A DNA stretch of 45,967 nt from Candidatus Diapherotrites archaeon LH_S9 (GTDB lineage: Archaea; B1Sed10-29; WALL01; JAGXON01), in the NCBI GenBank assembly GCA_023659865.1, contig JAGXON010000001.1, positions 1-45,967 of the forward strand, in the 5' to 3' direction. Below are positions 1 to 9,250 of the stretch, piece by piece (within the stretch, counting starts at the first letter, position 1; each line of letters starts with the position of its first letter). The notes beneath the pieces were generated by a model. The model saw only the letters and a program-made list of their open reading frames with translations, did not search any database and was not told the DNA's origin. Made by a program: the position numbers and the translations under genes.

Positions 1-1854
1 GTAAGTATGATCTACTACTGCTCCTGAAGAAGAGCTTCCGTCTTCGAACTCCCATGAAAACTGTAGTGCGCCTGGAGTCGGGCAGTTCTCGCTTCCTTCG
101 CAGAATGTTTTGAAGTTCATGTCCCAGTCCTGCTCATCGTTGAATTGACCGTCTGAGTAAGAATTGCTTTGATCTACCTCAACGTCCAGAGGATTCAACG
201 CGCTGTTTTCAGGGATACATTTTACTTTCTCGAGATCCTCATCTGCCGTGAAGTGGTAATCACCAGTTGATATACAATTCGAGCTTAGATTATCCGTTTC
301 CCATTCATTTGCCCCGTAGTCAGTGAGTCCGTGATAGCAAGGGTTTTTGTTTTTGCTTACGGCTCCTATGTATCCCTTACACTTGCAGAAGTCGTCGATG
401 TCTGACCAGTTTCCTGTCTGAGAGCTGCAGTCTCCCCATCCTGAGTAGCCCCAGGCGTTTCCTGATACTGGGAAGTCAACTACTTCTCCTTTGTCTGAAG
501 GAGTGAGCACGATTTTGTAGGTTTCTCCTGGCGTAACATCTAGCGATGGAGAGAAAGTCCATGAAATCCATTGATAATCCGGGTTAGAGACTTCAACCAA
601 TCCTGAGCCTACTTCATTGCCTGAATTGTCAAGAACTTGTATGGTGACTTCCTGGTTTACTGGTGAAGCTACTTTTACTTTGATTCTCGAGATTTCTTCG
701 AGTTGGGGGACAAAAGTCTGCTTTTTCTGTGACACTCCAGCAAACTCCGCCGTGGAAGAGTTAACAGACTGATCTAAGCGATAGTAGTTGGAATCGTACG
801 AGTTGCTTCCGTCCAAAGTCACGGTTTCCCCAGCTTTTATGCTCTGATTTGATCCTGCTTCTGCTACTGGAGCGTTTCCAATGATTACTGTAAGACCGTC
901 AGTATCGTGGAATCCGTTGTCATCGGTAACAGTTAGCTCGACGTCGTAAGTTCCTTTCGAAGAATACTGATAACTTGGTGTGGCACCGATTGCAGTTCCT
1001 CCGTCTCCAAACTTCCATTTGTAGGATTCGATGGTTCCGTCTGGATCGTTCGAACCGCTTCCATTGAACTGAACGATTTCGTTTATGTCTGCAGACTGAT
1101 CTGGACCAGCCTCTGCTACTGGGTGGTAACCTATAGACACAGATGCTGTGTCTTCATCCGTGTAGCCATTGTTGTCGGTTACTTTAAGAGTAACAGTATG
1201 AGTACTGGCTGAAGTGTAAGTGTGGGAGATTGTTTCACAGGTTCCTGTTGAATTGTCTCCGAATTCCCAGTCGTAGGATTCGATGGTTCCGTCCGGATCG
1301 CTAGAACCACTTCCGTCAAATGTTATAGGGGTATCAACAGGCTCGGTTAAGTTTGGACCAGCGTCCGCGTTCGGGGAGGATCTTACTTCTACGTTGAATG
1401 TTTCGATTTCTGAAACTCCTCTGCTGTTGGTAACTTTCAGTCCTACTTTGTAGTTTCCGTGACTTGAGTAAGAGTGAGTGACAGTTTTTCCGCTTGCGTC
1501 AGTTTTAAAGCTGGTGTGGATGTCAAAATCCCATTCGTAGGATGTTATGCCGCCTTCCAGAAAACTGGATCCTTTGTCTTTGAAAGTAATTTCTTCACCG
1601 ATTTTTGCAATCTTGTCTGAAATTTCTTCATCGGTCCCGAGCTCGAAGAGCGTGATTGGTGTGCCTCCTTTGTTCGCTACGAGTACTTTTCCTTCTGCAG
1701 GATTAACAGGAGTAGCTTCAATAGTCATTGGTTCTTTTCTAACGCTTCTCTGTGATACTATCCCGCCTACCCAGTAGTAGATGCTTACTGCGGCTATAAC
1801 GGAGATCGCTATCAATAATACGACTGCGACCACGGAAGAAATTCCTTTCTTCAT
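1..1854 (-). CDS. Secreted/surface PKD-repeat protein with archaeal type IV pilin-like (class III) signal peptide; 3' end truncated by window edge
   Basis: Open minus-strand frame from ATG at 1854 to the window edge (absent from ORF track because it has no stop in window). N-term MKKGISSVVAVVLLIAISVIAAVSIYYWVGG; several PKD-type modules (ESYDWEFGDNSTG..HTYTSASTHTVTLKVTDNNG; ESYKWKFGDGG..YQYSSKGTYDVELTVTDDNG). Confidence 0.85.
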   Translation of the reverse strand, partial: MKKGISSVVAVVLLIAISVIAAVSIYYWVGGIVSQRSVRKEPMTIEATPVNPAEGKVLVANKGGTPITLFELGTDEEISDKIAKIGEEITFKDKGSSFLEGGITSYEWDFDIHTSFKTDASGKTVTHSYSSHGNYKVGLKVTNSRGVSEIETFNVEVRSSPNADAGPNLTEPVDTPITFDGSGSSDPDGTIESYDWEFGDNSTGTCETISHTYTSASTHTVTLKVTDNNGYTDEDTASVSIGYHPVAEAGPDQSADINEIVQFNGSGSNDPDGTIESYKWKFGDGGTAIGATPSYQYSSKGTYDVELTVTDDNGFHDTDGLTVIIGNAPVAEAGSNQSIKAGETVTLDGSNSYDSNYYRLDQSVNSSTAEFAGVSQKKQTFVPQLEEISRIKVKVASPVNQEVTIQVLDNSGNEVGSGLVEVSNPDYQWISWTFSPSLDVTPGETYKIVLTPSDKGEVVDFPVSGNAWGYSGWGDCSSQTGNWSDIDDFCKCKGYIGAVSKNKNPCYHGLTDYGANEWETDNLSSNCISTGDYHFTADEDLEKVKCIPENSALNPLDVEVDQSNSYSDGQFNDEQDWDMNFKTFCEGSENCPTPGALQFSWEFEDGSSSSGAVVDHTY

Positions 1855-1969
1855 TGTTTTAATCAACTTTTATCAAGCTTAAAAGGTTTTAGTTTAAAAG
1901 GTTTTACATGAACAGGTCTTCAGGAAGTTTATTTAAAAGAACAAAAAGCAAAACAATTAAGGAGATATT

Positions 1970-2290
1970 ATGACTGAAGAGAAAGCAATAATGCACTTAT
2001 TCACAAGCCCTAACTGCCCACACTGCCCGAAAGCAGAGAAAAAAGCAAAAAAAGTAGCTGAAGAAAGAGACGACGTTGAACTAAAAGAATACTCTACAGA
2101 CAATGAAGACGCGAGGAAGAAAGCAAGAGAATGGCAAATAAAAGTAGTTCCCACTTTCGTGATCATCGGAGACTCCGCAGACCAGCCACTAGGACTAAAA
2201 GGGGTCCAGGACAAAGAAACCTTGAACGACTTTATCGACGCAGCAGTAGGCAAAAAACCAGTTGACGAAGTCACAAACAAATACTCGTAA
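1970..2290 (+). CDS. Thioredoxin/glutaredoxin-like protein (CPHC motif)
   Basis: MHLFTSPNCPHCPKAEKKAKKVA...VVPTFVIIGD: thioredoxin-fold CxxC and cis-Pro motif. Confidence 0.8.
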   Translation: MTEEKAIMHLFTSPNCPHCPKAEKKAKKVAEERDDVELKEYSTDNEDARKKAREWQIKVVPTFVIIGDSADQPLGLKGVQDKETLNDFIDAAVGKKPVDEVTNKYS

Positions 2291-2299
2291 GGGAAGAAC

Positions 2300-2833
2300 A
2301 TGCCTGAAACAGGAGAAATAGAAAAATTTGTGTCAAAAGAAAAAGGCGTAACCCATCTAGACAAACTAATAAACAACTTCAGGCCAGAAAACAAGGAAAA
2401 ACTTCTTGAAAAAATAGAGGAATCAAGCAAACTAGCTTTAACAGAGCTCGAGCTCCCGAAAAGACCTGAAAAGCCCCCGACAACAACAAAAAAGTTCCTG
2501 AAAACAACTGAAAAGCCCCGGAAAACAACTGAAAAAATAGTTTCAGACAAAGAACTGCAAGAAATAGTGAAAATGGGAGAAAGCAAAACTCTCATAAGCG
2601 ACAGGGCCGGTCTATCCAAGCAAGCAGAAACGCTTCTGAACGCAGCAGAACAAATCGAAAAAAAAGGAAAAGTCAACCTAATCAAAGACAAAAACGCGTT
2701 AGACGAACTAGAAGAAAAAGGACTGCTGGAAAAAAACAAGAAAGGGTACTTCCTTCCCACAGAAAAGTTTGAATCATCCGTTGAAGCACTCAAAAAGACA
2801 CTGGAAGAAACAAGAAGAGAAGAAATGATTTAA
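2300..2833 (+). CDS. Hypothetical protein, Lys/Glu-rich
   Basis: 177 aa ORF, tightly packed between same-strand genes. Confidence 0.6.
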   Translation: MPETGEIEKFVSKEKGVTHLDKLINNFRPENKEKLLEKIEESSKLALTELELPKRPEKPPTTTKKFLKTTEKPRKTTEKIVSDKELQEIVKMGESKTLISDRAGLSKQAETLLNAAEQIEKKGKVNLIKDKNALDELEEKGLLEKNKKGYFLPTEKFESSVEALKKTLEETRREEMI

Positions 2834-3493
2834 ATGAAGGAAAAAGCAATCCAGAAACTGGAAAAAACCCAGAAAAACATCGTGTTCGGAAGCTTCCTGC
2901 ACGGAGCAGGCCGAAGCTTTCTAGCCAACTACTTCTCAGAAGAACTGGAGAAAGCCGGAATCGAAGTCAAAAGAATTTCTTCTGGAGACGTTTTCAAAGA
3001 ACTAGCCAGAAACTCAGAAAAATCCATAGAAGACTTCATTCAAGAAATAACTGAAGAAAAAAGAAAAGCAAAGCAAATTGACGTGAAAATAGATCAGAAA
3101 GTGAAACAAAAAATCAATGAAGAAAAAAATAAAATCCTGGTCATCGATTCATTACTCGCTCCATTCTACACTGAAGGCGTGAAAATCCTCGTGAAAACCG
3201 ATGCAGAAACCGCTGGAGAAAGAGTTTTCAAAGGAAAAAGAAAAGCTGACGAAGAATACGATTCTGCAGAAGAAGCAGCCAAGGAACTAAAGAAAAGAAC
3301 TGAGCGAGACCGACAGAGATACAAAGAGCTTTCTGAAGACAACGAAGTCCCAAAAGAATGGCGGGAAGTCTACAGAAAAGCTTTCATGAACTGGGGAAGC
3401 AAAGAAGAATTTGACGTAACCGTGGACAACTCCGGAACAAAACAAGAAAGCATGGAACAGCTTTACAAAGGCATTTCAGAGGTATTGCAATGA
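2834..3493 (+). CDS. Cytidylate kinase-like P-loop protein with degenerate Walker A
   Basis: GSFLHGAGRSFLANYFSEELEKAGIEVKRISSGDVFKELA...ILVIDSLLAPF...RTERDRQRYKEL aligns with archaeal CMP kinase pattern, but P-loop Lys is Arg. Confidence 0.6.
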   Translation: MKEKAIQKLEKTQKNIVFGSFLHGAGRSFLANYFSEELEKAGIEVKRISSGDVFKELARNSEKSIEDFIQEITEEKRKAKQIDVKIDQKVKQKINEEKNKILVIDSLLAPFYTEGVKILVKTDAETAGERVFKGKRKADEEYDSAEEAAKELKKRTERDRQRYKELSEDNEVPKEWREVYRKAFMNWGSKEEFDVTVDNSGTKQESMEQLYKGISEVLQ

Positions 3494-3891
3494 CTATCGA
3501 AACCGAGGTAAAAAAAGCTTTTCCTCTAGGCGGAAAAGAAACCTGGAAAATTCTCGTCAAAGAAGACGGTAAGACTCGGAACAAATTAATCTACTCTTTC
3601 TTCGAAGAAAAAAACGAAAAGAAAAGTTACTTAGAGTACTGGAGAAGCAGCTGGCGCCATAAAGGAGAAAGATACGGGACCATAGGGCTGAAAAAAGCTT
3701 TGGAAGACATCAAGAAAGAAGATGTAGACAAAGTGAAGGTCACGATAACAAATAATGACGTGAAAGACTTCCTGGAAAGAGTTGGTTTCGAGGAAACGAA
3801 CACCAGAGTCGAACCATTTATCGGGAACGCTCACGAGTTAACAGGCTTGCAGGAAAAAAACATCGACGAGATGTTCGAAGAAGAGATATAA
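3490..3891 (+). CDS. Hypothetical protein, possibly GNAT-like C-terminus
   Basis: 133 aa ORF overlapping the upstream stop; FLERVGFEETN resembles the GNAT C-terminal motif only weakly. Confidence 0.45.
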   Translation: MTIETEVKKAFPLGGKETWKILVKEDGKTRNKLIYSFFEEKNEKKSYLEYWRSSWRHKGERYGTIGLKKALEDIKKEDVDKVKVTITNNDVKDFLERVGFEETNTRVEPFIGNAHELTGLQEKNIDEMFEEEI

Positions 3892-3926
3892 ACTATTAAT
3901 AACCTCCAACCAATAATATGTAATTA

Positions 3927-4997
3927 ATGGGTCCGATAACCTCTATCCTGGTACCTTTGTTCACGATCCTGGTGTTCGTGAGCATCCTCATTCTTGCAGC
4001 AGAGAAAACAGTTGATAAACTCATCGCTCTAGCTGACCATTACAACATCTCAAACACTTTCATTGGAATGACCCTTGTCGCCATGAGCACTAGCTTACCG
4101 GAAATTGGTTCACACCTCGTTTCATCAATAGGTATACTTCAAGGAACATTAAGCTATAACATTGCATCAGCAACAGTACTAGGAGGAAACATAGGATCCG
4201 ACGTAGTACAGCAAACACTCATCATAGGAGTAGTAGTTCTTCTGATGGGAGGAATAAAATTTAAAGAAGAATTCCTCTTCAAAGACTTCCTACCCATGAT
4301 CGGGACCACTCTCCTAACATTGCTCCTTGCATTCGACGGAATCATCTCAAGACTTGACGGACTCATCTTGTTCAGCGCGTTCATAGCGTATGTTTACTTC
4401 CTTATTCGAGACGAAGAGAACAGAAAAACTCATTCTGACACAAGTCAAGTACATCCGCTTCCGCACGTAAGAGGAAAAGCTAAAAAAATAGAAAAAAAAC
4501 ACTTAGGGAATAATTCTCACAAAAAAGGAAGCAATAACCCACGGAAAGACATAATCATTGCCTGCATAAGCATGGGAATCGTTCTCGGAAGCGCCCACAT
4601 AGTACTTCTTTCCACGGAAACACTAGTCACCATAACAGGCATAGGAGGATCCATGATCGGAGTAGTGATTCTAGGAATAGCTTCAGCATTACCAGAACTT
4701 TCAACCGCCTTGTCAGGACTGAAAAAAAACGCTAAAGGAATCTCTCTAGGAACTTTGATCGGGAGCAACATAACAAACCCACTAGTAGCCATAGGTATGG
4801 GAGGAATGCTTTCCACTTACTGGGCGCCACCCTCTCTCTACCTTTACGACCTCCCCCTGGAAACCATTACCGCAGCCTTGCTACTCATCTACTTGGTAAC
4901 CCATGACAGAAAACTAGGAAAAGGCGGAGCAATCTACCTAATAGGTCTTTACATAGCTTACATAGTGGTCAGAGCAATATTTTTCGCAGCAGATTAA
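3927..4997 (+). CDS. Sodium/calcium exchanger family (CaCA) membrane protein
   Basis: Two inverted alpha repeats: GMTLVAMSTSLPEIGSHLVSSI..GGNIGSDVVQQT and GVVILGIASALPELSTALSGL..GTLIGSNITNPLVAIG. Confidence 0.9.
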   Translation: MGPITSILVPLFTILVFVSILILAAEKTVDKLIALADHYNISNTFIGMTLVAMSTSLPEIGSHLVSSIGILQGTLSYNIASATVLGGNIGSDVVQQTLIIGVVVLLMGGIKFKEEFLFKDFLPMIGTTLLTLLLAFDGIISRLDGLILFSAFIAYVYFLIRDEENRKTHSDTSQVHPLPHVRGKAKKIEKKHLGNNSHKKGSNNPRKDIIIACISMGIVLGSAHIVLLSTETLVTITGIGGSMIGVVILGIASALPELSTALSGLKKNAKGISLGTLIGSNITNPLVAIGMGGMLSTYWAPPSLYLYDLPLETITAALLLIYLVTHDRKLGKGGAIYLIGLYIAYIVVRAIFFAAD

Positions 4998-5002
4998 AAA
5001 AA

Positions 5003-5632
5003 CTAGAAAAGAGTTTCAGCGGATCCAACAGCCCTATCAACCATCTTGTCCACGTCCAGCTTCTTTTCTTCTTCCCTCGCTTCCTCAAGCATCGTCCGAG
5101 TGCTTGGCTTGCTTGGGAGCACTTCACACCCCACTGAAGGAACCGTAGACGCCTCGAAGGTGCCTATATCTCGAGCTATCCTGATTATCTCGTTCTTTTC
5201 CAAGCCAATTAACGGCCTGAGAATCGGGATGCTGGAAACATCGTTCTCTGTTTCAATGTTCTGAAGCGTTTGAGATGCTACTTGAGCCAGGTTGCTGCCG
5301 GTCACCAAAAAACCTGCTCCTGTCTTCTCGGCGAATCTGCTTCCGGCTCTGAGCATCATTCTCTTGCACAGAACGCATAGGTGCTTGTCCTCACAATTCT
5401 CGTGGATTTCTTTCAGGTTCGGACCATGATTCATCTTAACTAAGCCGTTTACCTTAGTTCTCTCCTGGATTTTTTTGAACACATTCACTGCTCTTTCAAT
5501 GTTTTCTTTACCGACGTAAGGAGAGTTATCGAAGTACAGTGACTTGACTTCCAGTTCCTTTGCTGCAAGAAAAGTTGCTACTGGCGAATCGATTCCTCCT
5601 GAGAACAGTGAAACGGCTTTCAATTCAATCAC
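5003..5632 (-). CDS. ThiI-like PP-loop ATPase core without THUMP domain
   Basis: SLFSGGIDSPVAT PP-loop (SGGxDS); CVLCKRMMLRAG..GFLVTGSNLAQVASQTLQNI is ThiI-type; only 209 aa. Confidence 0.8.
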   Translation of the reverse strand: MIELKAVSLFSGGIDSPVATFLAAKELEVKSLYFDNSPYVGKENIERAVNVFKKIQERTKVNGLVKMNHGPNLKEIHENCEDKHLCVLCKRMMLRAGSRFAEKTGAGFLVTGSNLAQVASQTLQNIETENDVSSIPILRPLIGLEKNEIIRIARDIGTFEASTVPSVGCEVLPSKPSTRTMLEEAREEEKKLDVDKMVDRAVGSAETLF

Positions 5633-6315
5633 TCTTTTTTTGGCATTGCGGGCAGTCTTTTCTCTTGCTCACTCCCGATCTTTCCAGCACATTTTCTTTG
5701 AAGTCCAGTGTTATTAAGCTTGGTTCAAAATCGTCTTCCGTCAAGTACTTGATGAACTCGTTAACTTGAACGCTTGAAGTCTCCTGCACGAACGATGGGA
5801 CCGCCCCCACTTCCCGAGAAAGCTCTTTTGCTTCTGGAAAAACGCATTTAAGGCAGGGTCTGCCAGGCAACACAGCTAGAACTTGACCTTGGTAATTGGA
5901 AACGGCTGCATGAAAGAAAGGAACTTCCTTTTCAATAGCTATCGAGTTAAGGAAGTATCTTGAGCTGAAGTTGTCTGTGGCATCAAACACTGTGCCCTTG
6001 ATTTCTTTTTTTGCTTCCTGAGCTTTTTTTGGACTGCCTTGATTTTCACGTCTGGGTTCAGTTTCTCTAGCTTCTTTTTCGCTACCTTGGCCTTTGGTTC
6101 TCCTAAATGCTTCTCAGAAAATAACGGTTGCCTGTGAAGGTTCGACGCCTCTACTTCATCGAAGTCAATCAAAGTGATTTCTTTAACCCCGAGAAGCGCT
6201 AGAGAAAGTGATGTAAAATTACCTAACCTCCAACTCCAACCACTACAGCGTGGATGTCTCTAAGTTCCTGCTGAACTTGTTTGCCAACAACCTTGACCTG
6301 TTTAAAGTAATCCAT
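5625..6315 (-). pseudogene. ThiF/MoeB/HesA-type E1-like adenylyltransferase, interrupted by two apparent 1-nt frameshifts
   Basis: Minus strand: MDYFKQVKVVGKQVQQELRDIHAVVVGVGG|(frameshift near 6223-6227)|GNFTSLSLALLGVKEITLIDFDEVEASNLHRQPLFSEKHLGEPKAKVAKKKLEKLNPDVKIKAVQKK|(frameshift at T7 run 6024-6030 or 6006-6012)|..KEIKGTVFDATDNFSSRYFLNS..CLKCVFPE..CPQCQKKSD. Confidence 0.8.
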
Positions 6316-8823
6316 TCACACCCCCCTGCTAGTGTAAACTTTTTTGAACACTTCCGCCGCTGTGAACACTATCAACCCAGCTCCAAACACTTTAAACCAG
6401 TCAAATATTCCTAGCGGGACAGTGCCAAAAGCTTGCTGTATCACCGGAGTATAAACCACTATAGCCTGAAGCACAAGCGATCCTATAACTGACATGAACA
6501 AGTACTTGTCCTTAAACCTGGCTGCAGTTGCAGGCTCCTTCATGGACTGACAGGAGAACGCAAAAAACAGTTCGGAAACCACTAGAGAGGTGAAGGCCAT
6601 GGTGGTACCTTTTTCGGGAGATGCAGTTAAGAAAAGCGTGAGTATGAGCACGGTTATCACAATACCTATAAGTACTATGAGTGCTGCTACTTCCTTGTTT
6701 ATTACTGGTTCGTCTCTCGAGCGCGGTTTTCGCTCCATTATACCCTTTTCTGCTGGGGATACGCCAAGAGCAAGTGCTGGAAGACCATCAGTCACCAGGT
6801 TAACCCAAAGCAGGTGTATTGGGAGTAAAGGCAGTCTTGCTAGTCCTGCAACAGATGCCGTGAACAGCACTAGGATTTCTCCTGCGTTAGCTGAAAGCAA
6901 GTAACTTACAAAGCTTCTTATGTTACTGAATATTATTCTTCCTCTTTTTACTGCTTTAACTATTGTTGCAAAATTGTCGTCCGTTAAAATCATCTCTGCA
7001 GCACCTTTGGAGACATCTGTCCCAGTTATTCCCATCGCTACTCCAATACTTGCTTTCTTCAGCGCTGGTGCGTCGTTAACTCCGTCTCCTGTAACTGCAA
7101 CTACCTCTCTTTCTTCTTCCAGCAGCTCGACTATCCTGAGCTTGTGTGACGGAGAGACTCTAGCGAAAACGCTGACTGTTTCCAGTGCTTCCTTTAGCTC
7201 GTCGTCACTTAACTCTTCGACCTCTTCTCCTTCAATCACCCCCTCTGTTTCTATTCCTGCTTTTTTTGCGATAGCTTTAGCTGTTAAAGCGTGGTCTCCG
7301 GTTATCACAATTGGTCTGATGCCTGCTTCCTCGCATTTTGCAACGGCTTCTTTTGCTTCAGGTCTCAGTGGATCCATTAAACCAGTTAAACCTAGGAAAA
7401 TCATTTCTTGTTCTGGTTCGTCTCCTTTATCCTCTTTGTATGCTGCCGCAAGAACTCTTTGCCCTTCAGAAGCCATTTCCTCTGCTTTATCAAGGAATTC
7501 TTGTTTTTCATCTAATTTTTTGACTCCGTCTTCCGTCAGAATCTTTGTACATTTCGAGAGGACCACTTCAGGAGCTCCTTTAGTATGACTTGATCCATCC
7601 TCGTGCATGGTGGTCATTATCTTCCTTTCGGAAGAGAAAGAAACTTCGTCGGTTCTTTCCAGGCCCATGCCTTCCTTCGTGAATCCTTTTTCTTTAGCTG
7701 CTTTTGATAAGGCTCTTTCAGTCATGTCACCTGTCTCAGCTTCTGGAGAAGTATCGTTACAGAGCGCGACCGTCCTGAACAACTGGTCTTCCGGACCCGG
7801 CACAAATGACTCCACCAACTCCATGTCATTCTTGGTTAAAGTTCCAGTCTTATCAGAACATATAACGGTTGTGGACCCAAGAGTTTCTACTGCAAGAAGT
7901 TTCCGTACTACCGCATTATCTTTCGCCATCTCTTTCATGCCTATGGCCAACGTCATGGTTATTACTGCTGGAAGTCCTTCCGGTACGGCTGCTACTGCTA
8001 GAGCTATTCCCGTTAACGCCATTCGAAGTAAGGGTTTCCCAGTAAGTACTCCCGCAACCACTATCACTGCTGCAATGGCCATCACTGCTATCCCTAGTTT
8101 TGTTCCAAGCGTTGACAGTCTTTTTTGCAGGGGTGTCTCTTGCTCGGTCACGGACTGAATGTCTTCAGCTATTTCTCCGAATTTTGTCTCCATTCCTGTT
8201 TCAGTTACTACTGCTCTGCCTCTTCCTTTCGTGACGGTTGTTCCAGCGTAGATCATGTTCTTCCGATCAGGGAGCGGTGTGTCTTCATCCATCTTTTTGG
8301 TTTGCTTGGATTGGGGTTCGGATTCTCCTGTGAGCGAGGCTTCGTTCACGCTCAAGTTGAATTCTGAGATCAGTCTCGCGTCTGCAGGTACTTCGTCTCC
8401 TTGCTTGAGAACAATGATGTCTCCTGGAACTATCTTATTGGAGGAAATTACTTTTTCTTTCCCGTTCCTCATAACCGTGGCTTTCGGTGCCGCTATTTTC
8501 TTCAATGCACGGACGGCTTTTTCCGCTCTGTACTCCTGGGTGAAACCAAGCACGGCATTGAGGAAGATTATAGCTGCGATAAAAATTGCGTCTATGGCGT
8601 GGCCTACTAATGCAGATATTATGGCTGCGAAGATAAGTAGGAATATTAGAAAGCTTTTGAATTGTTTTAAGAAGATGACTACGAGGGAGGTTTGTTCTTT
8701 TTCTCTTATCTCGTTCTTCCCGTATTTTTCGAGTCTTTGTTCTGCTTCCTGTTTTGAAAGTCCTTTCTCTGAGACTCCTTGTTCCTTGACTACTTCTTCC
8801 ACCGTCAGTGCGTGTGGCTTCAT
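6316..8823 (-). CDS. Cation-transporting P-type ATPase (P2A/Ca2+-ATPase-like)
   Basis: 835 aa; DKTGTLTKN phosphorylation motif, TGES, VPEGLPAVITMTLA, GDGVNDAPALKKASIGVAMG. Confidence 0.95.
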   Translation of the reverse strand: MKPHALTVEEVVKEQGVSEKGLSKQEAEQRLEKYGKNEIREKEQTSLVVIFLKQFKSFLIFLLIFAAIISALVGHAIDAIFIAAIIFLNAVLGFTQEYRAEKAVRALKKIAAPKATVMRNGKEKVISSNKIVPGDIIVLKQGDEVPADARLISEFNLSVNEASLTGESEPQSKQTKKMDEDTPLPDRKNMIYAGTTVTKGRGRAVVTETGMETKFGEIAEDIQSVTEQETPLQKRLSTLGTKLGIAVMAIAAVIVVAGVLTGKPLLRMALTGIALAVAAVPEGLPAVITMTLAIGMKEMAKDNAVVRKLLAVETLGSTTVICSDKTGTLTKNDMELVESFVPGPEDQLFRTVALCNDTSPEAETGDMTERALSKAAKEKGFTKEGMGLERTDEVSFSSERKIMTTMHEDGSSHTKGAPEVVLSKCTKILTEDGVKKLDEKQEFLDKAEEMASEGQRVLAAAYKEDKGDEPEQEMIFLGLTGLMDPLRPEAKEAVAKCEEAGIRPIVITGDHALTAKAIAKKAGIETEGVIEGEEVEELSDDELKEALETVSVFARVSPSHKLRIVELLEEEREVVAVTGDGVNDAPALKKASIGVAMGITGTDVSKGAAEMILTDDNFATIVKAVKRGRIIFSNIRSFVSYLLSANAGEILVLFTASVAGLARLPLLPIHLLWVNLVTDGLPALALGVSPAEKGIMERKPRSRDEPVINKEVAALIVLIGIVITVLILTLFLTASPEKGTTMAFTSLVVSELFFAFSCQSMKEPATAARFKDKYLFMSVIGSLVLQAIVVYTPVIQQAFGTVPLGIFDWFKVFGAGLIVFTAAEVFKKVYTSRGV

Positions 8824-8878
8824 GTTTAAGGTTAAGAAGAAATGGTTTAAATTATTAAGAAATTAGAAAGAAAAAAAG

Positions 8879-9157
8879 TTATTTTTTGGAGGGAAGTTTC
8901 TTTTTTGCTTTTTTCTTGGATTTGCCTGCTGAAACGTTTATGACTCTTTCTTCTCCGTCCTTGTTTGTGTAGATAACGTGAACTGCTCCAAACGCTTTTT
9001 TTTCGTCAACAAGGTCCTGAACTTGGTTAAGCGTGTCCATGTCGGTAACGCTAAGTCCTCCTTCGAAAACGATTTCTGCTACGTCGAATCCTTCTTCGTT
9101 CTTGAGCATTTCGAAAACTTTTTTGACTTCTTCGTTCATTTTGGTCATGTCCAACAC
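8879..9157 (-). CDS. Hypothetical protein with Lys-rich C-terminus
   Basis: 92 aa ORF ending KSKKKAKKKLPSKK; start could be internal. Confidence 0.55.
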   Translation of the reverse strand: MLDMTKMNEEVKKVFEMLKNEEGFDVAEIVFEGGLSVTDMDTLNQVQDLVDEKKAFGAVHVIYTNKDGEERVINVSAGKSKKKAKKKLPSKK

Positions 9158-9250
9158 CGTTTTAGATAAAACCTTCTTTATTTAAAATACTTTTTCAAGA
9201 CAATTCAAAGAATTATATAACTGCCTTCAGTTAACATCTAGGAAGGAAAA

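Noticed and set aside
1957-2793. 278-aa minus ORF rich in Ser/Phe
   Set aside because: Antisense to the thioredoxin-like and 177-aa plus-strand genes; low-complexity shadow composition.
6590-8866. Several long plus-strand ORFs over the P-type ATPase
   Set aside because: Antisense to a clearly homologous 835-aa CDS; no recognisable domains.
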